DNA of 64,000 bases, from the NCBI RefSeq assembly GCF_025399195.1, contig NW_026252107.1, forward strand, positions 248,001 to 312,000, given 5' to 3'. Source of the stretch: Umbelopsis ramanniana AG (lineage: Eukaryota > Mucoromycota > Umbelopsidomycetes > Umbelopsidales > Umbelopsidaceae). Shown here piece after piece: positions 25,323-37,186 of this stretch. Position 1 is the stretch's first letter. Each line of letters starts with the position of its first letter. Position numbers and translations under genes: made by a program. Below the pieces are notes generated by a model. The model was not told the origin of the DNA. It made no database searches and saw only the letters and a list, made by a program, of their open reading frames with translations.

Positions 25323-25408
25323 CCAATGTTGGTATAATGTTATAAAAAAAAGTACAATGGTTCAATAAGCCATGTTCAAGATATTCAAACTAAAAAAGTT
25401 GGTTGGGG

Positions 25409-25416
25409 TTTATATA
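25409..25416 (-). promoter_or_regulatory. TATA box upstream of the second mucin gene
   Basis: TATATAAA read on the minus strand, about 87 bases before ATG 25322. A TATA box at a similar distance precedes the DUF3472 gene and the small ORF at 37.3 kb. Confidence 0.55.
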
Positions 25417-26133
25417 CGCAAACAGAGTGAAGTTTCTGCTTCGTGGGGTTGTTTATCAAACTCATCTATTTTTTTATTGGATGAACTATTTGTTTTGGAG
25501 GAAGCTTCGCTACCGCTCTAGTGACGCATATTTTGCTACCAATTTTATCACTAGCAGGCCATTCCATCAAACTCTACCTAAAAAGGTTCCACGGATGCCC
25601 CGAAGTGCTTAATATCTTGTCATATCAAGCGGACATCTTCAGATTGCTTGGCAGTAAAAATAAACATAATATTTGTCACTTTTCTCTTGAAATCTTTATT
25701 TGGGGCCCAAGGCGCGATAGAGCGCAATGACCTTGGTAATTTTTCATCCATAACCCCAAAGAAAGACATAAAACGTTGGCTTGCTAAGCTAAAAATATAT
25801 TATTGTTAAAATGTACAAGCGCTATGAAACAAGGTGCCTTAATGCAAATGATAGTTTCATGATTCCCACTGCATCTGATTATGTTTCAAAAATTCTCAAT
25901 GTTTAAAAAAAGCAAAAAAGGAGGGAATATGCGATCTCAGTGAGCAAACGACCAAGCGAGATCGGATGGGCTGTTTTTTGCGGGTGGCGGTTACCAGATT
26001 TCACCCGTGACTGAGAAGTAAGACGTCGACGTCATCAAAATGTTCAAGGTGCAGTGCGATAAATATGAAGTTTGTTAGCAAATCTGAATCGCTGGTATCC
26101 TGCATCCAATTTCCCCCCACTCTGAAAACTATT
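25417..26133. other. Intergenic gap with a palindromic CRE-like site
   Basis: AT-rich, with no supported gene. Closer to the PSST gene is the perfect 12-bp palindrome GACGTCGACGTC at 26022-26033, about 100 bp before that ATG. On the minus strand it forms TGACGTCG, a CRE-like core. Confidence 0.45.
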
Positions 26134-27081
<948 letters not shown>

Positions 27082-27487
27082 AAATAGTGTTTGACACATA
27101 GTATTTTAAATTGTTACAAAAAAATCCGCAACTTGCTGTTTTATACTCCCCACTTACTTATTTTTCTGTTCTCGTTGATGGTGTTGGTTCATGGAGGGGA
27201 TGTGATCAGTTTAATGAATGGTGCAAGCAATTGCGATGATAGGAGGAAGAGCTACACATTTGCAGCAGTTTCATCTGATTGCTTGATGATATGGTTTCCT
27301 TTCTTTTCGTCAGATCAGTAAGGCTTATATTGTTACTTTATTTTCTTCATCATGCATTGTTCAAAGTCTTCTAATAATCGCAAGTGAAACCAAAAACTGA
27401 GCTCAGCCAAGCTGCACTTTACTTAGCTCAACAGCCTGACCTGATGACATTGAAATGGGAGGACGGACAAATCCTGTGGTGCTTGCA

Positions 27488-28667
27488 TCATGACAAGTCC
27501 ATTATTAAACAATTCGTTTCACGAATAAAATCTTCAATTGGCACAGCAATCTTCCAGTTGACATCTCCTGCTCCAAGGAACATAATTGCAGGCTACAGAG
27601 TTTGGTTAGACATACTTCCGAGGGCTAGCGGAAATCCATTTTGTCCACACTATACCTTGAGTTCCGTGATAGCCTTTGAAAGGATAATGGGTATCTTTTG
27701 GTTCATACCTGATTTACCGAAACTCAGAAAGACGACATATTTTGTGTATTGAGTTATACATAAATCTCTTACCCATTGGACAAACACCATTGTTGTCGTA
27801 CCCAGTCAATGCAAAGGAGTTCTAGATCAATGCAAGTCATCAGTTTTGCGCTTGATCCCCCAACGCATTGGTTTAATTCATTCATACCTCTGCGCTTGTC
27901 AATCTAAAATTATATTTCTTTTTTGATATGCTATTGTCGGTTAGCTCGCGGACCTTGTCTATCATTTTGCTGGTATTGATTGACGTTATGTATTGCGTGA
28001 TAACACAATAGTATTTGGAGTTACCGGCATCTGCATCACAGGATATTGGTACATATTCTCAGTACCTCTTTCTTATAATCGCTGACATAAAAGATGATGT
28101 AATTTACCTGTAAAATCGTTATGTTCGCAACGCGTGTTTTCGAATACAACACTCTTGCAGAGACTGGCCACTGATGTTTGTAATTTGTAACTGGAAAATT
28201 CGGATCAATTTAGGTCCTGCTTAACAATTTGTAAGGCCATTTGAAGCTTACGCTCGTCGATTCAATGACCACTCGTAGTAGTCAGGTTCAACCTCATAGT
28301 ATCTGCACATGTCAGCTAGCGTTGATGTTTGACATGCTTGGTAGACCTGATTCATTAAAATTAATGCCCGCCCCAGATAGAGAAAATAACTTCACAAACA
28401 AGCATATCAAAGGGAAGGAGTACCAACATGCTGTACAATTCTCGGCGCATGTCCTGGAAGATTTTCTGATTTTGCCTTTTTCCTAAATCTCTTTTCATAA
28501 ATGTCTTGCCAGAGAGGATTTGCATACAGCTGATCCACGTCGTTGGTTAATGTCTGCAAGGAATTCGTGTGAGAAGTCTGACAGCTTGACGTCGCGTGAA
28601 CAGTGCCGGTTTAAAGCCGTACCTGGATAGCGTCTTGCAAAGATAGATCGAGATCGCAGACCAACAT
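27488..28667 (-). CDS. YbaK/aminoacyl-tRNA deacylase-domain protein (8 exons)
   Basis: Exons 28667-28623, 28553-28437, 28346-28252, 28190-28108, 28057-27888, 27821-27773, 27708-27656 and 27592-27488 join in phase to 238 residues, though no single frame exceeds about 57 codons. The protein reads MLVCDLDLSLQDA, NLPGHAPRIVYQACQTSTLA, YYEVEPDYYEWSLNRRA, SLCKSVVFENTRCEHND, NSKYYCVITQYITSINTSK, YNFRLTSAE, GYDNNGVCPMGM, MFLGAGDVNWKIAVP. This is the pattern of eukaryotic YbaK-domain proteins (HLCKS.V.ENT, S.YY.V..QY, GYTHNGVTP-like, LGGGE-like). Bacterial YbaK and ProX remove wrongly attached amino acids from tRNA; the fungal substrate is unknown. The start may lie in a further 5' exon. Confidence 0.8.
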
Positions 28668-29630
28668 GAGTGTGTACTTCGTGATATAACAAGCCAGTAA
28701 GTGATAGCGGGCATTACTCGAAAAAATAAATTTGGTGACGGTCAAACATGAGAGACCTCCCTCCCTTCGCTGTACTCATGGAAGCAGACAGCCCTATGGT
28801 GTACGCATAATTGTACCTTAAAGCAAGGATAGTCTGAAAAATAGCATATGCGAGAGTAAAAGTTTCTTGCGCTACATTAATGTAGTATATGGCATAAAAG
28901 AAGAACCGCACAATGTATTCCGTATCTCCAAAAACATCTAATCTTCTTGATTCTGCTTTCTATTAACTTGCATAATATCCTCAGCCAAATCGCTAAGGTC
29001 GATTAGCTCCTATTCTGTACTCAAGTGAATTATGTCTGAATATCAGATGTGATAAGTCAGTATTACATGGTGCATGAAATGCAACAAGCTGTACTTCGGC
29101 AAGTGTTACTATCTTGACACAAAGGCATACTGATTGAATTCCACAATTCCAGGTAAAGAAACACATTCACATCGGGCCGCATTCACCGAATATGCATTTT
29201 ATTCTGTGAAACTAACGATCGCCGTCTATTGTACAAATTGGCGCATTGATGGGCACTTCAATATGATTCAGTTGTCAGTTTGTCACACACTTACAATGTG
29301 CGACATCAGTTAATTTGTGTAATAACTAACGCGCGATCATTAAAAACCAGATATTAAGGGTGAATTTAATTCTGTGTCAGACAATAATAAAAATACTTAC
29401 TGTGTAAACTTTCGAAGGTTTGAAAGAAGCTCTACACTGTAGTATGACTAGAGTAGAAGTTCGGCACATACGACTACCTGCAAACTAGGTCCAACTAACA
29501 TGGTCTTGTTGAGGAAAAGATGTACTCTGGCATTAATGGCTTTCCCTAGATGCGGAGCAATGCGAAGGAAAGGCTTTTATATGAGCTTGGTTACATCATT
29601 AACGTGTGAAACGAAAGCAGGGCTTTTGCT
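28668..29630. other. Divergent intergenic gap
   Basis: About 1 kb between the YbaK-domain gene and the secreted DUF3472 gene. It holds both promoters. A minus-strand hydrophobic frame (28911-28714) is crossed by splice-like signals but gives no stable gene model. Confidence 0.4.
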
Positions 29631-29637
29631 TATATAA
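29631..29637 (+). promoter_or_regulatory. TATA box of the DUF3472 gene
   Basis: TATATAA about 70 bases before ATG 29705, followed by an AC-rich leader (CAACTTCCAACTCAAAG). It fits a strongly regulated secreted-protein gene. Confidence 0.55.
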
Positions 29638-29704
29638 CAAGTATGAATTTTTGTGAATCACCTATTGGAATATCAAATTTCAACTTCCAACTCAAAGTAC
29701 CGAA

Positions 29705-30739
29705 ATGAAATTGACTGCTGCTTTAGCCCTCTCTATACTAGCTGAGACCGTATACGGCGTTGCTGATCATTTATGGTATCATACAGATCTTTCGAATGTC
29801 ACTGACTGGTACAACGAAGTGAATGTCGTTCCTGGTGCCGAGCCAATAAGCACCTACTTTATGACCAATGGATTTACAGGAGGCTACTTCGGCATTCAGC
29901 ACAATACAGAAGGAAAAACTGGCAAGACTGTTCTCTTTTCCGTTTGGGTAAGATTTTTTTTTTTGTACATTTAGTAATTTCTACGTTGTGTGGCTTTTAA
30001 TCATATAACGTTCATTTAGGATGCTGATGATGGTACCAAAACAACCCAACAGTATTGCGGTAACCTTTCACGCTGCTCTACCTTCGGAGGAGAAGGAACT
30101 GGACTGCATGCAAACTATGACTTCCAGTGGACTGCTGGGGTGACCTATGCTGCTCTTGTTCATGCTAAACCTCTCAACAATGGATACACCGAGATCTCTG
30201 GCTATTTCCAACATGAGAACAAGAATTGGTATCACTTGGCCACCTATCGCCGTAAAACCGAGTCTCCATATCTTACTGGTCTGTACTCATTTGTGGAGAA
30301 TCCCAGTTCCTACCTAATCAATGAAACTAGAAGAGCTAACTATGGAAATCAATGGGCCAGAAGCTCTGCAAATAAGGCACAGGAACTAACAGTTGCCGAC
30401 CTAACGCACACCTCTTTGGTCGACAGTGATCGATATGGCAGTGGTGCTAAAGGCACATCATTCTACTTGTTCATCAATGGACCTAAAAACGACATACCAT
30501 CCAAAACTACCATTACGAGAAAGGCTACTGGCGTTAAACCGGATTTCGATATGAAGGGAAGCAAAGGCAGTATCAAATCGACACAAAAATCTCAATCGAA
30601 GAGAAAGACCACCACCTCAAAGCATAAGAGCGGGAATAATCGAAGTGTTCACAAGAAGTCCAAGACAACCACCACCAAGCACAAGAATCAGAGTACAAGA
30701 AAATCTACAAGAAAATCCACTCGCAAAACGAAAGAATAG
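29705..30739 (+). CDS. Secreted DUF3472-domain protein with Lys/Ser/Thr tail
   Basis: Exons 29705-29947 and 30020-30739 join in phase to 320 residues. A signal peptide (MKLTAALALSILAETVYG) leads into a DUF3472-type domain: PISTYFMTNGFTGGYFGIQH, GKTVLFSVWDADDGTKT, GEGTGLHANYDFQWTAGVTY and GYTEISGYFQHENKNWYHLA. The function of this family is not established. The last 70 residues are almost only Lys, Ser, Thr and Arg, ending in STRKSTRKSTRKTKE, and could bind anionic wall polymers, nucleic acid or heparin-like sugars (inference). Confidence 0.8.
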
Positions 30740-31084
30740 AATAAAGTGCAAGTGCCACTACATCAAAATAGTCGGCTCCCAGTAAAAGAAGCACCTTAGA
30801 GTAGCACCATCTTATGATGTGATAACTTGACTTTTATCTTTATTTTTCGTTTTCCTGACAGAGTAAAGCCGTTATTCGCTTTCCACTGCATTTTTGCTTG
30901 GGTTGAAGGTGCCTGAATTCAAATTGCTTAGGTTTTCGGGCGCTGAATTTTTTTTTTGGAATCGTGGCGGTAGCAGCTTTCCTTTACTGGCTGTAAATCT
31001 GTTCGCCGCCTGCAATACCATCTCTGCGAGATCCAACACTCATCACAAACGCCGATCGAAAGGATTTGATATCTTTTCGAGACG

Positions 31085-33409
31085 ATGGCAACAGCCTTTT
31101 CATCACCCCGAGATGAAATAGAACTAAACAACACTGATCCTTCTCCACCCGCCAACTCCAAGTGCAATGTCTGTCAAAAGCCGGCGTCGTTTATGTGCTC
31201 ATCTTGCGGATTGAATGGTCCAAGGTACTGCTCAATCGACTGTCAGACACAAGGATGGAGGGAAGGTCATTATAGGTTGTGCAAAGGAAACGAACAAGCA
31301 AGGGCGACCGCAAGGAGTAGAACACCCAATACACAGACCGATAATACGGCCGACACAGCGGCGACTGACGTTGACGACGATACTTCGCTATCTAGAGTGC
31401 AGACGAGGAATTCTGGAATCTCAAGATTTGGAGCAGCACAAATCATCAATTCTAGACGTAAGAGGCCAATCATATGTGCCGTTTATAGGTTGAATTGAAA
31501 CTGATATCGTTGTCGCTTATAGAACGCCGAGCATCACAGACAGCAGCCAATAACCAGGACGGTAATATACCAATGGTAGAACTACAGGCTGGAGAGACAG
31601 CTACCGACGCTCAGCTAGATGAAGAGGAGTATGCTGACGAGCTGCGATTCTATATCCGTCAAATTTACCTGGTCATTCAGCCAGTAGTTATTTGCATCAT
31701 CCTAAGTATCTTTTGGGTGAAGGTCTCATTCAGTGGTACTAGCGATTACGCTCCAGTTAGACCGTCTTATTCCATTGGTAGTTCTTCTGCATCGACTACT
31801 ACAGGCACCAGTTCTTCATCCAGTGTCGTCAGCTCACTTACAACGGCCCTGGTCATCGTTGGGCAAATTGTTGTTGTAACTGTTGCCATTGTATTTTTCT
31901 TCCGGAAAGGATGGATTAAGGTGGGTAAAAGCTTATATCAAATAATTGTGAGCCATTACTGACATTAGTATTCAATAGGTTCTAATTGGCTTTTTCATGA
32001 TCGTTGTGTTGGGATTGTTAGGTTTTATGACCTATCTACTTCTCTTGTAAGTACATCATTTTGAAATCTGAATGGATGAAGGTGCTGTGACTTGCTAACG
32101 TGATTGTGCCTTTAGAAATTTGATTCAAGTTTTCTTCATCCCACTGGATTACATTACTATGGTATTTGCATTATGGAACTTTGCTGTCGTCGGATTGATC
32201 TCCATTTTTTGGAAGGGTCCCTTGTGGTTGCAGCAAGCGTACCTCACCATCATGAGCTCCTTAATGGTATTTATTATGTGGATTTTTTTTTCTGACTTTC
32301 GATGTCGCAAATTAACGTTGTACGGTTACTGTAGGCATTTTCTCTAACCGGCTTGGAGGAGTGGACAACTTGGATGTTGCTTGGACTGTTGGCTATTTGG
32401 GGTATGTCTTGTTATGGAGAGATGTAAACTTTACTTATATGGCATATGCTGACGCTCCATTTCTCTTCAACAGATCTGATAGCGGTATTATGTCCTTTTG
32501 GGCCGTTACGATTGCTCATTGAAAGTTCGCGAACTCAGCAACGTGAGGTGCCAGCATTATTGTATTCCGTCAATGCTGTATGGTTTATGGCCTCCATGGA
32601 AGATCACTTCCGAATTTCGAGATCGTTTCTTCCTCAGAATGGACATGTAATCGGTACAAATTGGATATTTGGTGGTTCAAGTCGAAATAGCTCAGCATCA
32701 AACTTACAAGAGCTTCAAGCGCAAGTAAATCGATCAAACGCACATACACCTGAGCCAGTGGCAGACACTAGTACCAACACTCAGTTTGGCCAGGCTCGTT
32801 CTGAATCTCCTGAACCTCTGAAGGAAGCACATACGATCCATAATTGGAGACACAGCTCAGGGCCACAAGGTGCAGTCATCCGTGGCCCTCAAGATGGAAA
32901 TGGCTTCACTCGTCTCCGTGGTGAGAGTGTCAATACCATCGAAATAAATTCGACGGATCATCATTTGGAAACAAACCCGACAACAACCTTAGAAACCGAC
33001 ACAGTTACCCCAAATCCTCAAAGAAGCGACAGCGATGAAACGCCGCCGGATGAAGAAGACGGTAAGCTTTAAGAAAGCCGTAATGCGAATGAATAGCTGG
33101 ATGTCATATATTTACTTTATTCTGCTTTTAGCCGAACGCAGCGGCCTTAAGTTAGGTCTAGGAGACTTTGTCTTTTACAGCGTACTCATTGCGAGAGCGG
33201 CAATGTACGACTGGATCACAACAGTGTGTTGTACAGTTGCAGTTCTCATGGGTCTGACAGCTACGATCTTCTTACTGGTACTATGGAAAAAGGCATTACC
33301 AGCACTGCCCATCTCCATTGCCCTCGGTGTCATGTTTTACTTCGTCGCCAAGGCTGTACTGGTACCTTATGTTGGAGCTTTGTGCGTCCTTGGCATGGTT
33401 GCTGTATAG
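31085..33409 (+). CDS. Presenilin-type aspartyl protease with N-terminal MYND zinc finger
   Basis: Seven exons (31085-31457, 31523-31920, 31979-32046, 32116-32266, 32335-32401, 32474-33061, 33132-33409) close in phase to 640 residues. Residues 27-66 form a MYND finger (C27, C30, C38, C41, C49, C53, H62, C66; YCSIDCQTQGWREGHYRLC). A presenilin then runs from about residue 160: DELRFYIRQIYLVIQPV, EEWTTWMLLGLLAIW, the first catalytic site D353 (WDLIAVLCPFGPLRLLIE), a hydrophilic loop of about 190 residues, the second site LKLGLGDF (D560), and PALP at 605-608. Presenilins cut membrane proteins inside the bilayer as the core of gamma-secretase. Introns near 31458 and 33062 flank the finger-side and loop-side junctions. 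Confidence 0.93.
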
Positions 33410-33552
33410 ATAATATTTTGTGATTTACATTGTTTTGTTCTGATACCCTTTGTAATCCTATTACTGCATACATTCATTAATATTTCATCGTCCCCACTGA
33501 TATGGGCATACAAGTCATGTACAATTTTAATTGATCTTTTGGTTTTTTATTA

Positions 33553-34677
33553 TCATTGTTTGGAGTCGTTTACACCCGCATCTTTATAAAATTTGTACAA
33601 TGCAGCGATTTCCTCAGTGTAAATCTCTTTATCTTCATCGTCTTTTGGAACCGGTGTTTCTAATACCATTGGGATGCCATTTGTTCTCGGGTCGCGCATT
33701 ATCGATTTGAAAGCATCCAAACCAATGAATCCTTTACCCAAATTTTCGTGTCGATCTCTATGAGATCCTATATCAGTTTTTGAATCATTCAAATGCATTC
33801 CTTTCAGATACTTCAATCCAATTGTGTTATCGAACTCCTTGATAGTCTGGTTCCATGTATCAGTAGTTCGAATATCGTATCCTGCTGCAAACATATGACA
33901 TGTATCCAGACATACTCCTACTCGCGTTTTGTCCTTCACCTGCTCGATGATGTTTTTCAAGTGTGCATAGTCTCCGCCGATAGCTTTCCCGCCACCAGCC
34001 ATGATCTCCAGGACACAGACAACCTCCGGAACTTCTTTGTGGACTTTGTTGATGGACCTTGCAATGGAACTACAACCCTCTTCAACAGAACAATTCCCTG
34101 TAGTACTTCCTGGGTGAAAATTGTACAGCTTAAGGCCGAGTGCGTGCGTACGCCGTATTTCGTCCAAAAAGCCTTCGTAAGATTTAGCACGCTTTTCTGG
34201 ATCCGGGTTGGCCAGGTTGACTAAGTAACTGCCATGTACAAGGATGTGATCAGAGGTATAGCCATGCGTATCGCATTCTTGCATAAATCTTTCTTGTACA
34301 TCTGATGGAGTTGGCTTGCATTCCCATCGACGCTGTGAGCGCACAAAAATTTGAAAAGCGTTCGCTCCAATAATCCGAGCATTGAGGACCGCCTTATCTA
34401 TTCCGCCAGCAGTTGAAACATGCGCACCTATCCACTTGGCAGCACCAAGTACACGAGGGGCAAACGTCATATCTTCCTCTTTGGTTTTTTGTTTCCTACG
34501 ACGTTTCGGAGACTGCTCGTTATGTGGTTCTGCACGGTCGTCGGTTGCGTCTTGCGTTACATTACCCTTCCTCTTCACAAGTTTCTTGCCAGGTGGAGTT
34601 GGTGCCGCTTTGCTTACCACAGCAGTATTTTTCTTTTGCTGCTGTTTGTTGTTTCTTGAGCGCTTTTTCAGATTCAC
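33553..34677 (-). CDS. APN1: AP endonuclease 1 (endonuclease IV family)
   Basis: A single frame matches endonuclease IV/Apn1, a zinc enzyme that cuts DNA at abasic sites in base excision repair. Conserved blocks: GAHVSTAGGIDKAVLNA, NAFQIFVRSQRRW, VHGSYLVNLANPDPEK, YNFHPGST, LEIMAGGG, GVCLDTCHMFAAGYD, MHLNDSKTDIGSHRDRHE and PMVLETPVP. The N-terminal 70 codons are Lys/Arg-rich (KRSRNNKQQQKK, KRRRKQKTKEED) and look like nuclear targeting sequence, but they hold no ATG: the frame opens at a GTG (34677) and the first ATG is at 34470. Either a short 5' exon upstream supplies the start, or translation begins at 34470 and gives 306 residues. Confidence 0.93.
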   Translation of the reverse strand: MNLKKRSRNNKQQQKKNTAVVSKAAPTPPGKKLVKRKGNVTQDATDDRAEPHNEQSPKRRRKQKTKEEDMTFAPRVLGAAKWIGAHVSTAGGIDKAVLNARIIGANAFQIFVRSQRRWECKPTPSDVQERFMQECDTHGYTSDHILVHGSYLVNLANPDPEKRAKSYEGFLDEIRRTHALGLKLYNFHPGSTTGNCSVEEGCSSIARSINKVHKEVPEVVCVLEIMAGGGKAIGGDYAHLKNIIEQVKDKTRVGVCLDTCHMFAAGYDIRTTDTWNQTIKEFDNTIGLKYLKGMHLNDSKTDIGSHRDRHENLGKGFIGLDAFKSIMRDPRTNGIPMVLETPVPKDDEDKEIYTEEIAALYKFYKDAGVNDSKQ

Positions 34678-35108
34678 TTTATTGATATGGCAATAGAAGA
34701 AGGTGCTAAGTGCTCAATGGTTGCGGATAAAAACGACGAAGGGCCTGTGAACGGGGAATGGCGCTTCGAACAACTGATAATGACAGTCACGCATTTGGCC
34801 AATCACGTACAATTCAGGCCGTGACGGGGATTTTAGCCATCCCATACCACAATGACAACCTCTTGCTATTGAGGAAGTCGGAGAAGCACAGCATGTGTCT
34901 GTAAAAGTTCAACTTTCTTACATCACCATTCAGCTATGGAAATAGAGCCTTTTTCTTAGATGTGGCACCATATATCATTGGCGTCATCACATATTCGGGT
35001 AATCAGAAGAAGAAGAAAAAAACTACAGTACTTCAACAATTTTATCTGTTCTTCTTTGGATGTCTTGTTCGTAGCTTCTTGTTTTCTTTCATTTACGTAA
35101 AGTTGGTC
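34678..35108. other. Divergent intergenic gap
   Basis: Holds the APN1 promoter and perhaps its first short exon. Nothing else is supported. Confidence 0.4.
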
Positions 35109-35270
35109 ATGAAATTTCCCACAGCAATGAGAGGATTGTGTGACTTCAACTGGTGCTTGGGTTGTATTGTGCGGGGTAGATGCCAGAATTACTGGGGCCT
35201 TCCAACTCTACCTGCAATTTATGTAAATTGTAGTTACTGTCGTATTAAGCAAAATGGTAATAAAAAATGA
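35109..35270 (+). CDS. Possible very small Cys-rich protein
   Basis: An ATG frame of 53 codons with six cysteines in a CxxxxCxxC ... CxxC arrangement (LCDFNWCLGCIVRGRC, VNCSYCRI) and a basic tail. It could be a small zinc-binding protein, but length, isolation and lack of homology leave chance as a real alternative. Confidence 0.25.
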   Translation: MKFPTAMRGLCDFNWCLGCIVRGRCQNYWGLPTLPAIYVNCSYCRIKQNGNKK

Positions 35271-35666
35271 TGAAGTCAAAAAAATGACTTGCAAATCAGC
35301 TACCTGTTATGATTATCACATTTTAAGAACCATAACATGAACATGTCCCTACAAGTGCGCTGGAAATTTCAGTGACCACGTGGAGACGGGAAGCTTTCAA
35401 TTTTCAGCAGTAAATGGAAGGTGTACCATCGGATATGAGAATGACTGTGAGAATTTATAACGAGGGTATCAGCGGAACCCCGCGGAAAGCACCACCTGCC
35501 CTACTCCAAGGTTGTACATTTAAATAACCCGCATAATTATGCAAGCTGGAAATCGTACAACTCCTCTTTAGACCTAACTAAGTGTAGCCAAGCTCTGGGA
35601 AACAATCATTAGCATAAAAGAATTGAAATCTTGGCCTGCTGTTACAGTCATCGACTGAATTTTGCA
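35271..35666. promoter_or_regulatory. Upstream region of the alpha-amylase gene
   Basis: No gene. A TATA-like ATTTAAATA lies near 35518, about 150 bp before the amylase ATG. GC-rich spots (ACCACGTGGAGACGGG, CCCCGCGG) could be sites for carbon-source regulators (inference). Confidence 0.35.
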
Positions 35667-37070
35667 ATGAAGTCAGTCTTATTTTTTTTTGCTAGCAGCC
35701 TTTTGCTGACGTTTTCAGACGCTGTTCTGGTACAAAAAAGAGCTCCTATTGCGTTGGCCACTACAGCTGCTGATTGGAAATCCCGTACTATCTATCAACT
35801 GTTGACTGACAGGTTTGCAAGGACTGATGGCTCTACAGATGCGTGCAGCAATCTATCCGGCTATTGTGGAGGAACTTATCAAGGTATCATCAACCACTTG
35901 GATTACATAGCTGGTATGGGTTTCGACGCCATTTGGATCTCTCCAATTCCCCAGAATTCTGACAATGGCTATCACGGATACTGGGCCACGGACTTTGGTA
36001 GTTTGAATCCAAATTTTGGTACATCGCAAGATTTGATGGATTTGGTGAACGCTGCACATGACAAAAACATCTTGGTCATGCTTGATGTGGTAGCAAATCA
36101 TGCTGGCATACCGTCATCCAGTGGTGACTACACTGGATACACCTTTAATTCCGCAAGCCAATATCACCCAAGTTGTGACATTGATTACAACAACCAAACA
36201 TCTGTAGAGCAATGTTGGATCTCCGGTTTGCCTGATATCAACACGGAAGACAGCAATGTCGTGAACGCTCTTTATAACGTGGTGGGCAACTGGACTTCCA
36301 CATATGGTTTCGATGGTCTTCGCATTGATACGTTTAAACATGTTCGTAAAGATTTTTGGCCAGGATATATTTCTTCTGCGAACGTCTTTGCTACCGGTGA
36401 AGTTTTGTCAGGTGATGCCAGCTATGTTGGTCCTTATCAAGACTATGCTCCATCTCTAATCAATTATCCGCTGTACTATCCTATCAACAATGCATTTGTA
36501 TCCAAGCAAGCAATGTCTGCTTTAACGAATCAAATAACCGCGAACCAAAACAACTTCAAGGATATTAGTGTCCTTACAACATTTGTTGACAATCACGATA
36601 ATGTGAGATTCTTGAGTCAAACCTCTGACACGTCGCTGTTTAAGAATGCACTTGCCTTTATTATGATGACAGAAGGTATTCCAGTGTATTATTATGGCTC
36701 TGAACAAGGCTTCACTGGTGGATCTGATCCTGCTAATCGAGAGACGCTTTGGTCTTCATCATACGATACATCAAGCGATCTTTACAAGTTCACTGCGAAG
36801 CTTATCAAAGATGGTCGTCAGAAAGCAAACGGTACTGTAATTACTGATGTGGATGTTCAAGATAGTATATACGCATTCACTCGTGGAAGTGTTCTTGTAG
36901 TTCTAAATAATCAGGGTAGTAGCGCTACAAACTCCATCTCTGTCAAAGTTGGCGCTGGTATTTCTGATGGGACAAAACTAACAGATATATTCACCAACAC
37001 TACTGTAACTGTGTCTGGAGGATCAATTACATACAATCTTCAAAATGGTTTACCCTCAATATTTATGTAG
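35667..37070 (+). CDS. Secreted alpha-amylase (GH13), intronless
   Basis: 467 residues from ATG 35667; an in-frame TTG 12 codons earlier is not used, because the ATG starts a clean signal peptide (MKSVLFFFASSLLLTFSDA) followed by VQKR, a kexin-type processing site. The GH13 barrel shows GFDAIWISPIPQN, DVVANHAG, FDGLRIDTFKH (nucleophile D221), FATGEV (acid/base E245) and FVDNHDNVRF (D311). It cuts internal alpha-1,4 bonds of starch and glycogen outside the cell. No starch-binding domain follows; the protein ends after a short beta domain. The absence of introns is unusual among neighbours. Confidence 0.96.
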   Translation: MKSVLFFFASSLLLTFSDAVLVQKRAPIALATTAADWKSRTIYQLLTDRFARTDGSTDACSNLSGYCGGTYQGIINHLDYIAGMGFDAIWISPIPQNSDNGYHGYWATDFGSLNPNFGTSQDLMDLVNAAHDKNILVMLDVVANHAGIPSSSGDYTGYTFNSASQYHPSCDIDYNNQTSVEQCWISGLPDINTEDSNVVNALYNVVGNWTSTYGFDGLRIDTFKHVRKDFWPGYISSANVFATGEVLSGDASYVGPYQDYAPSLINYPLYYPINNAFVSKQAMSALTNQITANQNNFKDISVLTTFVDNHDNVRFLSQTSDTSLFKNALAFIMMTEGIPVYYYGSEQGFTGGSDPANRETLWSSSYDTSSDLYKFTAKLIKDGRQKANGTVITDVDVQDSIYAFTRGSVLVVLNNQGSSATNSISVKVGAGISDGTKLTDIFTNTTVTVSGGSITYNLQNGLPSIFM

Positions 37071-37186
37071 CGTATAATAAAAAAGCTAATAAATTACAAA
37101 TGTTATTTATTTTTATGCGAATTTGTACAACTTTCTAGAATACATAAAGGCTGAGAGAAGGGCCGCTTCTAATGCTTTAAATGGCA

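Noticed and set aside
24176-25368. Plus-strand Val/Gly-rich frames opposite the second mucin
   Set aside because: Antisense shadows of Thr/Ser codons; no independent gene signals.
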